Shown in pieces: positions 54,146-62,936 of a DNA stretch of 64,000 nucleotides. Position numbers and translations under genes: made by a program. The DNA is taken from NCBI RefSeq assembly GCF_024125445.1, contig NZ_JAMXWM010000006.1, forward strand, positions 1 through 64,000. Reading direction: 5' to 3'. The notes under the pieces are model-generated. The model did no database searches, was not told where the DNA came from, and saw only the letters and a program-made list of their open reading frames with translations. Position 1 is the stretch's first letter, and each line of letters starts with the position of its first letter. The DNA comes from Sporolactobacillus shoreicorticis. GTDB lineage: Bacteria; Bacillota; Bacilli; Bacillales; Sporolactobacillaceae.

Positions 54146-54781
54146 ATGTGGCGAAAAATGCTTATTATCGTATTAATTGCAGCAGGGCTTTTTTTGATCG
54201 CTTCTCCTTTTTTAAAGGAGAGTCTGATTGGTTTCCTAAGTGCAAAGTATAATACGGATAAACTGACGGCAACACAGCTGGAAAAAAATAATCAGCGCGA
54301 TGCATCCTATGATTTCAGTAAAATCCAGCCGCCAACATTTTACGAAACGGTAAAAGCAGGCGTGCGTGTCAATTCTAGATCAGTAATTGGCCGTATCCAA
54401 GTGAAGCGTGTAGGGATCAATCTTCCCATTTTAAAGGGAACGACCAGTGCCAATTTGTTGGTCGGTGCGACAACCATGAGGCCGGATCAGCAAATGGGTG
54501 AAGGCAATTATCCACTTGCCGGTCATCACATGCGCCGGGAAAACCTGCTCTTTGGTCCGTTGATGCGTGCGAAAATTGGTGATGAAATTAGGATTACCAA
54601 TTTGAAAAAAGATTATATTTATCAGGTCATCAATAAAAAAGTGGTTTCTGAGTCTGAGGGCAATGTCATTGAGCAGACGAAGGCGAAACAGATAACACTC
54701 GTAACCTGTGACAAACCGACGCGGACCCCGAATCGATTGATTGTCACCGGGAAGCTCGTACGAGAGACGGTTCATCGCTGA
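54146..54781 (+). CDS. srtA: Class A sortase
   Basis: A 211-residue transpeptidase that cuts LPXTG between Thr and Gly and links the protein to the peptidoglycan cross-bridge. The ATG at 54146 follows AAGGCGGG. An N-terminal anchor (IVLIAAGLFLIASPFL) precedes the catalytic domain, with His in NYPLAGHHMRRENLLFGPL, Cys in ITLVTCDKPT and Arg in PNRLIVTGKL. The G-H-H-M and L-x-T-C patterns place it in class A. It follows adhesin 2 and is the evident anchor enzyme for both LPITGD and LPTTGD proteins. Confidence 0.9.
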   Translation: MWRKMLIIVLIAAGLFLIASPFLKESLIGFLSAKYNTDKLTATQLEKNNQRDASYDFSKIQPPTFYETVKAGVRVNSRSVIGRIQVKRVGINLPILKGTTSANLLVGATTMRPDQQMGEGNYPLAGHHMRRENLLFGPLMRAKIGDEIRITNLKKDYIYQVINKKVVSESEGNVIEQTKAKQITLVTCDKPTRTPNRLIVTGKLVRETVHR

Positions 54782-54830
54782 CCGTATCACAAATATAGAT
54801 AAAATGCTTTTTAGAACAGGATGATTCAGC

Positions 54831-56735
54831 TTGAGTATTCTTGATGTAGAAAATTTATATAAAACATACGGCACACAAACACTGTTTGATCATCTCTCTT
54901 TTTCTATTTCAGAAGGAGAACGAATTGGCTTGATTGGCGTCAATGGCACGGGCAAATCTACTTTGCTGAATGTGCTTGCCGGAAAGGATTCAGCGGAAAG
55001 CGGGAATCTGCGCCACGCCAATGCGTTTCAGCTTGCTTATTTGGCGCAGACGCCAACTTTTGAACCGGGCGTCACGGCTTTGGACTATATTTACGGCGGA
55101 ACATCGTCAATCATGGTTGCGGTGCGGAACTATGAGCAGGCGCTTCGCCTTCTGGAGAAAAATCCGAATGATCAGTTGCTTCAGGAAAAGCTGCTGGAAC
55201 GTCAGCAGCAGATGGATACGGCCGGTGCTTGGGACGCGGAGGCAGCAGCGAAGAGTATTTTAACGCGTCTTGGCATTCATGATTTTGAGACACCGGTCAG
55301 TGAAAGTTCCGGCGGACAAAAGAAAAGGGTTGCGCTTGCCAAGGCGTTGATACAACCGGCGGATCTGCTGATTTTGGATGAACCGACGAACCATTTAGAC
55401 AACGACATCATTGATTGGCTGGAAGAAGCGCTGAATCAGTATCCGGGCGCGTTATTGATGGTCACGCATGATCGTTACTTTTTGAATCGTGTCACCCGTA
55501 AGATTTTTGAATTGGACCACGGTCATCTCTATATATATGATGGTAATTATGAACTGTTTCTCGAGAAGAAAGCGGAGCGTGAGGAACAGGAATCAGCCGG
55601 GGAGACGAAGCATCAGAACCAGCTTCGCCGTGAACTGGCCTGGCTTCGCCGTGGCGCCAAGGCTCGGTCAACGAAGCAGAAGGCCAGAGTGGAACGCGTG
55701 CACGAGATGCAGGAGCATAAGGGCCCTGAACGGAAGCAGTCGGTCGATCTCGCGATTGGATCAACACGTTTGGGTAAAAAGGTTATTGAAGCAAAGCAGG
55801 TGTCCAAGAGCTTTAACGGACAGCCGCTTATGCGTGACTTTGATCTGCTCGTGACCCCGGGTGAGCGAGTAGGGATCATCGGCAGTAACGGCAGCGGCAA
55901 AACAACACTGCTCAATATACTTGCAGGGCACATTGAATCAGACTCAGGCGCTGTAGAAATCGGCGATACGGTAAAAATCGGCTACTATACTCAGGAACAT
56001 GCGGAAATGAATGAGGATTTGACGGTCATCGATTATATTAAAGAAGCGGCGCAAGTCATGCGCACAGCCGACGGTCAGCAAGTGACCGCCGAACAGATGC
56101 TGGAACGCTTTCTTTTTTCACGACCGCGTCAGCGTACCTTTATCCGCAAATTATCGGGCGGTGAACACAAGCGGCTGTATTTACTGCGCGTCCTCATGTC
56201 CGAACCGAACGTGCTTTTTCTCGACGAACCGACAAATGACTTGGACACGGAGACACTGACGATTCTGGAAGACTATCTACTTCAATTCCCAGGCACCGTT
56301 TTAGCCGTTTCCCACGATCGTTATTTTCTGGACCGAATTGCGGATCGACTGATTGCTTTTGAAGAAGACGGTATCATACGTCGTTTTGAAGGGAATTACA
56401 GCGAGTATATGGATGAGCGAAAAGAAGAACAGGCTGCAATGAGTAAGGCGAAAGCGGAGAAAATGGCTGTTCCGAAGCATCAGCAAACAAACCGGAAAAA
56501 GAAAAAATTGACCTATAAGGAACAGCAGGAGTGGATTGGGATCGAAGACCGTATCGCTACACTTGAAGATCGTGTCGAGCAGCTGAAGCGCGAAATTGTC
56601 GAGGCAGGCAGCAACGCCGGAAAAGTACAGGAACTTTTTGTTGAGCAGCAGCAGACCGAAACCGAACTGGATCAGGCAATGGAGCGCTGGACCGAATTGT
56701 CGCTTAAAGTGGAAGAAATCGAAAAGCAGCAATGA
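54831..56735 (+). CDS. yfmR: ABC-F ATPase, YfmR/Uup type
   Basis: A 634-residue translation-factor-like protein with two ATPase domains and no membrane part. Domain 1 has LIGVNGTGKSTLLNVLAG, the slightly altered signature SESSGGQKKRVALAKAL, and LLILDEPTNHLD. The linker RELAWLRRGAKARSTKQKAR is the ribosome-contacting segment. Domain 2 has IIGSNGSGKTTLLNILAG, LSGGEHKRLYLLRVL and VLFLDEPTNDLD. The C-terminus (540-634) is a coiled coil (EDRIATLEDRVEQLKREIVE), as in Uup and YfmR, which help stalled ribosomes. The start is TTG at 54831. Confidence 0.9.
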   Translation: MSILDVENLYKTYGTQTLFDHLSFSISEGERIGLIGVNGTGKSTLLNVLAGKDSAESGNLRHANAFQLAYLAQTPTFEPGVTALDYIYGGTSSIMVAVRNYEQALRLLEKNPNDQLLQEKLLERQQQMDTAGAWDAEAAAKSILTRLGIHDFETPVSESSGGQKKRVALAKALIQPADLLILDEPTNHLDNDIIDWLEEALNQYPGALLMVTHDRYFLNRVTRKIFELDHGHLYIYDGNYELFLEKKAEREEQESAGETKHQNQLRRELAWLRRGAKARSTKQKARVERVHEMQEHKGPERKQSVDLAIGSTRLGKKVIEAKQVSKSFNGQPLMRDFDLLVTPGERVGIIGSNGSGKTTLLNILAGHIESDSGAVEIGDTVKIGYYTQEHAEMNEDLTVIDYIKEAAQVMRTADGQQVTAEQMLERFLFSRPRQRTFIRKLSGGEHKRLYLLRVLMSEPNVLFLDEPTNDLDTETLTILEDYLLQFPGTVLAVSHDRYFLDRIADRLIAFEEDGIIRRFEGNYSEYMDERKEEQAAMSKAKAEKMAVPKHQQTNRKKKKLTYKEQQEWIGIEDRIATLEDRVEQLKREIVEAGSNAGKVQELFVEQQQTETELDQAMERWTELSLKVEEIEKQQ

Positions 56736-56853
56736 AGAAAAGAAAAAATTTGATCAATGGATTTTTGCTTTCTTTGAGACCGCTAATGATAAATAAATAA
56801 ACTTATGCTTCCGGACATTTAAAGTGTTGAAGAAGAACAAGGCAAGGAGATCA

Positions 56854-57146
56854 AATGATTATGTATCATGCTATTTTCCATATCGATGAAGAAGAAAAGT
56901 GGCCGTTGCTGCTTGGCAATGTGAAAAATCTCATGGCAGATAATATGGCTGTTAAAATTGAGGTGCTGGCTAATGCAGCGACTGTCCTGGTTATCAGCCT
57001 GGAAAGTTTGTCGATCAAATGAGAAAGCTGGATGATCAAGGCGTTCAGTTCGTTGCTTGTCAGAATGCTTTGTATCTGTTGTTCCGGCAGGAGTCGTGGA
57101 ATTAGTGAAAAAGCAGAGCAGTGGTTACGCATACATCAAACCATAA
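56854..57146 (+). pseudogene. Frameshifted DsrE-family gene
   Basis: From an ATG at 56854 or 56860, after AAGGAGA, the frame reads YHAIFHIDEEEKWPLLLGNV and on to TVLVISLE before stopping. Other frames then supply QMRKLDDQGVQFVACQNAL and VVPAGVVELVKKQSSGYAYI, ending KP at TAA 57144-57146. Joined, these match a complete DsrE/DsrF-like sulfur-relay-type protein of about 110 residues, including the conserved Cys. At least two frameshifts or small deletions break it. The central part is also shortened. Confidence 0.7.
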
Positions 57147-57196
57147 AGTTTGCTTACTATCGAATATACAGTGCCTATTTCTTAACTACAGGAAAT

Positions 57197-57247
57197 AATG
57201 ATCCGGGTTCAAGCAGTGCACTTGAGCTCGGATCATTTGCGTTTTTC
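57197..57247 (+). terminator. Terminator after the DsrE relic
   Basis: AATGATCCG (57197-57205) pairs with CGGATCATT (57229-57237) with CAAG/CTTG pairing inside, followed by TGCGTTTTTC. It is also suited to end transcription of the reverse-strand gene that stops at 57279. Confidence 0.7.
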
Positions 57248-57278
57248 TTTTGCAGGTACATCTCTTGCCGCGATCCGT

Positions 57279-59465
57279 TCATTCTACTGTTTTCCTGAAT
57301 CGCCACACATAGCTGTGGAAATCACCTTTTTCGATCGGGACATTCAGCCCTGAATTCATGAGTTCATCACCGCCGAACATCTCTCCCGTTTCGCTGTTTT
57401 CATACAGAAATTCCGGATTGAGCCCTTGAAGCCGAAAGGATTTTTGTACCTGTGCCGCACTGGCCAGCACGGTAAAATAGAAACCGATCACTTCGGACTG
57501 ATCCGATGACACAAAGCACCATGCCGCATCTCCGCCATCAAAAGGATTTGTGATCCGATAAAAACTGCCGAATTGAATCAGCGGGCGAATTTCTTTGTAA
57601 AAGGCAACTTGTTTTTTTACTGTATCTTTTTCCTCATCGGTCAGTTTCGTGAGGTCGAGCTCGTAACCGAAGTTACCGGACATGGCGACGGCAGCGCGCA
57701 TGGCAAGCGACGTGGTCCGGCCGACCTGATGATTGGGCACTGCGGAGACATGCGCCCCCATTGCAATCGGCGGATAGACAACGCTTGTACCATACTGAAT
57801 GCCTAGTCGGCAAACCGCATCGGTATTGTCGCTGGTCCATGTCTGCGGCATGTAGTAAAGCATTCCCGGATCAAAGCGCCCGCCGCCGCTTGAGCAACTT
57901 TCAAACAGAGTAGTCGGGAATGCATCCGTAAGCCGTTCAATCAAATCATAGAGACCGAGCATATAACGGTGTGCTGTTTCGCGTTGGCGATCAGAAGGCA
58001 GCAGCGCCGAGCCGATCTCGGTCATGTGACGATTCATATCCCATTTGACATAATTAATGTCCGCGTCTGCGAGAATCGCAGCTATCGATTTTTCAAGATA
58101 ATCGCGCACATCCTGCCGCGACAGGTCAAGCACGAGCTGGTAGCGGCTTAGGCTGCGCGGACGATCCGGAACATGCAGGCACCAGTCGGGGTGAGTGCGG
58201 TATAAATCGCTGTCCGGGGAGACCATCTCGGGTTCGAACCAGAGACCGAATTGCAGCCCCATTTCGTGAATACGATTAGACAGCCATGTCAGTCCGTGCG
58301 GCAGCTTGCGTTTATCGACAAACCAGTCGCCAAGCGAGCTTTTGTCATTGTCGCGATGGCCGAACCAGCCGTCGTCCAGCACAAAAAGTTCGATCCCCGC
58401 TTTTTGCGCTTCTTTGGCAATCGCCAGTAATTTCTTCTCATTTAGCTTAAAATAGGTGGCTTCCCAGTTATTGATCAGGATCGGACGCTCAAGGTCACGA
58501 AATGTTCCGCGTGCGAGACGAGTGCGGTAGAGTCGGTGGTAGGTTTGTGACATACCGCCAAGGCCCTGATTGGAGTAGACAAGAACGGCTTCCGGCGTTT
58601 GAAAGGTCTCACCCGGAACCAGCTTCCAGCTGAAGTCGAATGGATTCAAGCCGATTGATGCGCGTGTGGTTTTGTATTGATCAACTTCGATGTGCGCGCG
58701 GAAATTGCCGCTGTACACGAAACTGAAACCAAATGCTTCGCCCTGCGTCTCATCAGCATTTTGGCGCATTAAGGCGAAAAAAGGATCATGCTGCGGACTG
58801 CTTGCGCCGCGTGCACTATCTATAATTCTGCTGCCTGATACCAGCGGCCGCCGGTCCATATTGCGCTCGTTATTATGTGAACCATAGAAGCTCAGACTGT
58901 CAAAACCGTCATCACGAAAATCGATACTTGCGCTTGCCGCGTTCAGAAGACGCAGCACGCTTGTTCCGATATTCTCGAATCGAACGGATCGAGTGATGGC
59001 ATTGAAATCACGGAACACGCTGTAAGTGAGAACAACGGACAGTCCGGCAACCGAGTCTTGCAAAAGGATATCCAGCGATTGCGCTTCTTGGTCCTGCTCT
59101 GCATAAGTAGCGGGCAGACCATCCAGCTTCTTCTTCCCTGAATAAATCACATGTCCCGCGTAGCGCAGATCGGTGACTGTCGATCCGTTTTCAAGCTGGA
59201 TCTGGTAAGCCGGATGGCGGTAATCTCCATTCCCATATGCCGGATATTCTAAGGGCAGTGTGCTCAGTGTAAAACCGCGCCGCGCGGGATCCGCATACGG
59301 TGCGAACGATCTGGGCTTGTCGGTGAGCGGTCTGCTTCCGCGGTATTGGTTAATCTTCTTTCCCCAATAGAGGTGAAGTAAGTAGCCGCTGTCTAGATGC
59401 ATCACATAGCTGGACGTCCGGGTCTGCAGATGGAAGCATTTGTTTTTCGAATCGTAATTGATCAT
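57279..59465 (-). CDS. Alpha-galactosidase, GH36
   Basis: A 728-residue enzyme that releases galactose from melibiose, raffinose and stachyose. Family motifs in order: N-terminal sugar-binding beta domain, NWEATYFKLNEKKLLAIAKE, LDDGWFGHRDND, LWFEPEMVSPDSDL, the nucleophile Asp in YVKWDMNRHMTE and the acid/base Asp in TWTSDNTDAVCRLGIQYG. No signal peptide, so the substrate must be imported. The ATG at 59465 has GGAGG seven bases before it; the frame extends to 59504 without a site. It is divergent from the PTS IIA gene and near the sugar ABC genes at 61524-64000. Confidence 0.93.
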   Translation of the reverse strand: MINYDSKNKCFHLQTRTSSYVMHLDSGYLLHLYWGKKINQYRGSRPLTDKPRSFAPYADPARRGFTLSTLPLEYPAYGNGDYRHPAYQIQLENGSTVTDLRYAGHVIYSGKKKLDGLPATYAEQDQEAQSLDILLQDSVAGLSVVLTYSVFRDFNAITRSVRFENIGTSVLRLLNAASASIDFRDDGFDSLSFYGSHNNERNMDRRPLVSGSRIIDSARGASSPQHDPFFALMRQNADETQGEAFGFSFVYSGNFRAHIEVDQYKTTRASIGLNPFDFSWKLVPGETFQTPEAVLVYSNQGLGGMSQTYHRLYRTRLARGTFRDLERPILINNWEATYFKLNEKKLLAIAKEAQKAGIELFVLDDGWFGHRDNDKSSLGDWFVDKRKLPHGLTWLSNRIHEMGLQFGLWFEPEMVSPDSDLYRTHPDWCLHVPDRPRSLSRYQLVLDLSRQDVRDYLEKSIAAILADADINYVKWDMNRHMTEIGSALLPSDRQRETAHRYMLGLYDLIERLTDAFPTTLFESCSSGGGRFDPGMLYYMPQTWTSDNTDAVCRLGIQYGTSVVYPPIAMGAHVSAVPNHQVGRTTSLAMRAAVAMSGNFGYELDLTKLTDEEKDTVKKQVAFYKEIRPLIQFGSFYRITNPFDGGDAAWCFVSSDQSEVIGFYFTVLASAAQVQKSFRLQGLNPEFLYENSETGEMFGGDELMNSGLNVPIEKGDFHSYVWRFRKTVE

Positions 59466-59527
59466 GATGAAACCTCCAAATTGAAGTCGTTCGTCTGTCG
59501 GCATTCGGAATTTTTCAGTTTACAAAT

Positions 59528-59548
59528 CGATTTTAGAGGATAAAATCG
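59528..59548. promoter_or_regulatory. Inverted repeat between alpha-galactosidase and IIA genes
   Basis: CGATTTTA (59528-59535) and TAAAATCG (59541-59548) form a perfect 8-bp inverted repeat with a 5-base spacer, 63 bases upstream of the alpha-galactosidase start. It is placed to act as an operator for that gene, or for both divergent genes. Confidence 0.5.
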
Positions 59549-59685
59549 TGTAAGTAAAGAAAGCCCATACATTTTTATAAATACGACAAACAATTACCGA
59601 GTGCACCATGTTTGCGTTCGCGGATGCCGAACAGTATAGTTAAATTAAGAAATTTTTTGCACTTTGTATGCGGAGGTGAGCAGAA

Positions 59686-60195
59686 ATGGGCTTTTTAAAA
59701 AAATTGTTTCAAAAAAGCGAATTGAATGCGAATCAATCGGAACCAAGTGAGGCGGAAATTGCTGCATCCGGAGAATTTTATATGCCGCTGAAGGGTAAGG
59801 TTGTGCCCATAACAGAGGTTCCGGACCCAGTATTTTCTCAAAAAATGATGGGAGACGGTTTTGCGATTATTCCGGAAAATGATGTTGTCCGTTCTCCGAT
59901 TGATGGTAAGATAACGAATATATTTCCTACGAAGCACGCGATCTCACTCAAGTCAGACAGCGGCAGAGAACTTTTAATACACGTTGGATTGGAAACGGTT
60001 TCTCTAAAAGGAGATGGCTTCCAGCCGCTTGCTGCGGACGGCTCGACCGTGAAGAAGGGTGACCGTTTGCTGCAGGTCGACTTCTCCAAAATTGCGGACA
60101 AGGTGCCTTCTACGATTACTTCTGTCGTGTTTACCAATTTGAATGACGGTGAACATGTCGTTGTCGAAAACGGCAGCGTGTCAATTCAATCTTAA
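59686..60195 (+). CDS. PTS glucose-type IIA protein
   Basis: A 169-residue phosphocarrier of the Crr/IIA-Glc family. The active His is in ELLIHVGLETVSLKGDGF and the helper His in FPTKHAISL. The typical opening DGFAIIPENDVVRSPIDGKI and close LLQVDFSKIADKVPS are present. The N-terminal 30 residues are a linker-like extension. No IIB or IIC gene is adjacent, so it probably serves another transporter or regulates carbohydrate uptake. GGAGGTGAG precedes the ATG. Confidence 0.9.
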   Translation: MGFLKKLFQKSELNANQSEPSEAEIAASGEFYMPLKGKVVPITEVPDPVFSQKMMGDGFAIIPENDVVRSPIDGKITNIFPTKHAISLKSDSGRELLIHVGLETVSLKGDGFQPLAADGSTVKKGDRLLQVDFSKIADKVPSTITSVVFTNLNDGEHVVVENGSVSIQS

Positions 60196-60416
60196 TGGAG
60201 GACCGAGCAGGTAAGAGAATCAGCTTTTAAAAGAGCTGGATCGATCAATTGAAAGTTTAAGAGCGTAGCGAAATTTTAAAGGAACAGTGGAAAATTCATG
60301 GATTACTTTTTCTCGTTTTCCTCGAAAACTTCTATTTACAAACCTTAAAAACCGGCTTTGCCAAATCTCTGGTGAAGGTATCGTCACCGTTGCACTTAGA
60401 TTGATTTTTAATAATG

Positions 60417-60466
60417 TTTACAGCAAAAGGCCGAGCATCTGCTCGGCCTTTTGCTGTAAAAAAACA
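60417..60466 (+). terminator. Very strong terminator, 20-bp perfect stem
   Basis: TTTACAGCAAAAGGCCGAGC (60417-60436) pairs perfectly with its complement at 60441-60460 around the loop ATCT, and a run of A/T flanks both sides, so it can work in either direction. It separates the IIA gene from the Crp-like regulator. About 220 bases between the IIA stop and this hairpin hold nothing recognisable. Confidence 0.9.
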
Positions 60467-60749
60467 ATGACGAATTCAAAATTTGTCATTACCAATATTT
60501 TCTTGATCAATCAAACTATTTACGATTACAGAATTTCATCAGATTGCTCTTCATTATGTTAAGGGAAAATATAAATTCAATTAATTGGCTTTTACATGCA
60601 TTCGATACAATAAAGCTGTCAATCGTTTCAGTTGGTCTATTGTTTTTGCCAGACTGATTTATGTTAATGTTCTGTAAAATGTCGCCTGTCTGACAGAAGA
60701 GTCGGCGCGTGCCTGTTTATACTTACTACGAGGATGAGGAGAAGGTCAA

Positions 60750-61481
60750 ATGCACATTTCATTTCTGAATGATGAACACACGGGTGACGTTTCTGAATCG
60801 CGAGGAAGCAAGCCGTACCGATCGGCATTCAGTTACGCAAGCAAGCATGGCGGTGATGGGAACAAAGGGTTGTATGATTTGTTTCGGTGTTACGGAACCC
60901 TGAAGACATTCAACAAACAAGCAATGATTTTCAGAAAGGGTGATCCTGCAAAGAATGTTTATTTGATCGAAAAGGGTCTTATAAAGATCTGTCAGATGAC
61001 TTACAGCGGTCAGGATGTAACGTTCTTCATTCGCAGGTCGGGTGAATATTTCGGTATGGCAGAAATCATTCTACAGCAAAGTCACCCATGCTATGCGCAA
61101 TGCTTATGTGAGAGCCGTATTTGGGTGCTTCAGTCGGACGTAATCAAAGAAAAAATAAAGACAGATTCTGCCATCACCTCCGCCTTGCTGGTCACGCTGA
61201 CAGCCAGACTGATGCATGAAGAACAAATTGTTGAACAGCTTGTCTCGAAGTCAGTGTCGGCACGTGTTGCATGGCTGATTAATCAGCTCTACTTGCAGCA
61301 ACCCCAACGCAGTAAATCAGATCCGATTATCCTTACACATCAGGAAATGTCTCATTTGGTCGGTTGCAGCAGACAGTCGCTTTCGGAAGTGCTCAATGAG
61401 TGGCGCTCTCGCGGGATCATCCGTTACGATCGGAAACAAATGCTTGTCCTCAAACCGAATGACTTGGCTCAGTATAGTTAA
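60750..61481 (+). CDS. Crp/Fnr-family transcriptional regulator
   Basis: A 243-residue regulator. Residues about 45-150 are a cyclic-nucleotide-binding-type beta barrel (FRKGDPAKNVYLIEKGLIKI; RSGEYFGMAEIIL). The C-terminal winged helix has THQEMSHLVGCSRQSLSEVL and RGIIRYDRKQMLVL. The binding-pocket residues for cAMP are not intact, and no Fnr-type Cys cluster is seen. Two Cys in CYAQCLCES are notable. GAGGATGAGGAGAAGG precedes the ATG. It is 42 bases upstream of the sugar-binding lipoprotein, so it may be co-transcribed with and control the ABC genes. Confidence 0.85.
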   Translation: MHISFLNDEHTGDVSESRGSKPYRSAFSYASKHGGDGNKGLYDLFRCYGTLKTFNKQAMIFRKGDPAKNVYLIEKGLIKICQMTYSGQDVTFFIRRSGEYFGMAEIILQQSHPCYAQCLCESRIWVLQSDVIKEKIKTDSAITSALLVTLTARLMHEEQIVEQLVSKSVSARVAWLINQLYLQQPQRSKSDPIILTHQEMSHLVGCSRQSLSEVLNEWRSRGIIRYDRKQMLVLKPNDLAQYS

Positions 61482-61523
61482 TCAATTATTCTCGATTATT
61501 CGAGCTATAAAAGGAGTGTCATC

Positions 61524-62831
61524 ATGATTCGTCGACTCAAAAGACTGGGTGTATCTTTTGTACTGCTGATCGGGATATTGGTCGTTTTATTGTCTGGATG
61601 CACATCGGGAAATCAATCAGGTTCTGGTGAAACGCACAAAACCGTTATTGAATATTGGCATGTGAACGCACAGACTCAAGGTGGACAGGCAGTCGATGAA
61701 CTTGTTAAGGATTTTAATGCAAAGAGTAAAGATGTTAAGGTCGTAGCCAAATACAATCCCGACATGTATAAAGGACTGATGCAGAATCTTCAGGCTGAAA
61801 AAGCGGCTGGGAAGTCGCCGGCACTGGTTCAGGTTGGGTGGGCCTATCTTGACTATTTTTCCAATAATTTTTCTTATCTTGATCCCAATGATGCGATCGC
61901 AAAATTTGATCCTAAAAACAAATCGTTTTTAAAAGAAAATTTTCTGCCTAACGTTTTGCACCTTGCTCAGAATAAAAAGGGCCAGGTTGGTATTCCTTAT
62001 TCGCTGAGCAGTCCGGTTCTGTATTTGAATAAGGATCTGTTAAAGAAAGCCGGATTAAATGAAAACGGTCCTTCGTCATGGCAGGAAGTCAGGCAATTCG
62101 CCGACACCATTAAGAAGAAAACCGGAAATTACGGATTGTATGTTCAGGAGCCTGCGGATACATGGGCTCAGCAAGCCCTAATGCTGAGCAATGGCGCTCA
62201 AATTATTACTAAAAAGGGCAAGGCGGTTTTTGCTTCGAAAGAAGGCATTGAGGCTTATCAGCTGTATCAGGATATGGTCGTTAAGGACAAGTCCGCCCTG
62301 CATCTTCCATGGGACCAGGGAGTAGATGCCTTTGTTAAAGGAAAAGTAGGCATGCTCTACACCACCATTGCACAGATGAGCAATGTGAAAGCGGGCGCTC
62401 AGTTCAAGGTTTCAACCATTCCTTCCCCACCTTTTGAAGGCAAGGAAGCCAAGGTTCCTGCCGGTGGTTCCTTTCTGGCGATTACGGCGCAGTCTGAGGA
62501 TCAACAAAAAGCGGCATGGGAATTTGAGAAATATTTGTACAGCCGTCAGTCTATGGCCAAATGGACGGAGGCTACGGGTTATGTGCCGCCGCGCAAAGAT
62601 GTTGCTCAGGCAAAGGATGGTTTAAAGGATTATATTGCCGAGAATCCGATGCTTAAAGCCGCTCTGGATCAGATGGATAAAGCAGTTCCATGGACCTCTT
62701 TTCCCGGTAACTCAGGACTTCAGGCCGAACAAATTATGATTGATTCAAGAGATAAAATTCTTGGTGGTTCGGGCTCCGTCTCGAAGACACTGAAAGACGC
62801 GCAGCAGCAGATCAATCAGCTGGAAAAATAA
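61524..62831 (+). CDS. Sugar ABC importer substrate-binding lipoprotein
   Basis: A 435-residue family 1 solute-binding protein. The signal ends LVVLLSGC, so the lipidated Cys is at about residue 26. The mature part has the family pattern: KTVIEYWHVNAQTQGGQAVD, VQVGWAYLDYF, NGPSSWQEVRQFADTIKKKT, FVKGKVGMLYTTIAQM and KAAWEFEKYLYSRQSMAKWT. These proteins bind oligosaccharides or glycerol-3-phosphate; the alpha-galactosidase nearby favours an alpha-galactoside. AAAAGGAG precedes the ATG. Confidence 0.88.
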   Translation: MIRRLKRLGVSFVLLIGILVVLLSGCTSGNQSGSGETHKTVIEYWHVNAQTQGGQAVDELVKDFNAKSKDVKVVAKYNPDMYKGLMQNLQAEKAAGKSPALVQVGWAYLDYFSNNFSYLDPNDAIAKFDPKNKSFLKENFLPNVLHLAQNKKGQVGIPYSLSSPVLYLNKDLLKKAGLNENGPSSWQEVRQFADTIKKKTGNYGLYVQEPADTWAQQALMLSNGAQIITKKGKAVFASKEGIEAYQLYQDMVVKDKSALHLPWDQGVDAFVKGKVGMLYTTIAQMSNVKAGAQFKVSTIPSPPFEGKEAKVPAGGSFLAITAQSEDQQKAAWEFEKYLYSRQSMAKWTEATGYVPPRKDVAQAKDGLKDYIAENPMLKAALDQMDKAVPWTSFPGNSGLQAEQIMIDSRDKILGGSGSVSKTLKDAQQQINQLEK

Positions 62832-62858
62832 TAGACCGAATCCGTCATCTGACGAAAT

Positions 62859-62902
62859 GGGAAGGGCATTGGTTTTGCTTCATGAAAACAGTGCCCTTTC
62901 CC
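62859..62902 (+). other. Long intercistronic hairpin without T-run
   Basis: GGGAAGGGCATTGGTTTT (from 62859) pairs with AAAACAGTGCCCTTTCCC (to 62902) with few mismatches, between the lipoprotein and permease genes. No T-run follows. Such hairpins protect upstream mRNA, raising the level of binding protein over permease. Confidence 0.6.
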
Positions 62903-62936
62903 CACGTAAACAACAAGAAAAAGGAGGAATCGGCAA

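Noticed and set aside
57032-57298. 88-codon open frame near the alpha-galactosidase stop
   Set aside because: It is an out-of-frame shadow of the DsrE relic and runs through the terminator at 57197.
60287-60562. 91-codon open frame after the IIA gene
   Set aside because: It reads straight through the 20-bp perfect terminator hairpin, so it is chance.
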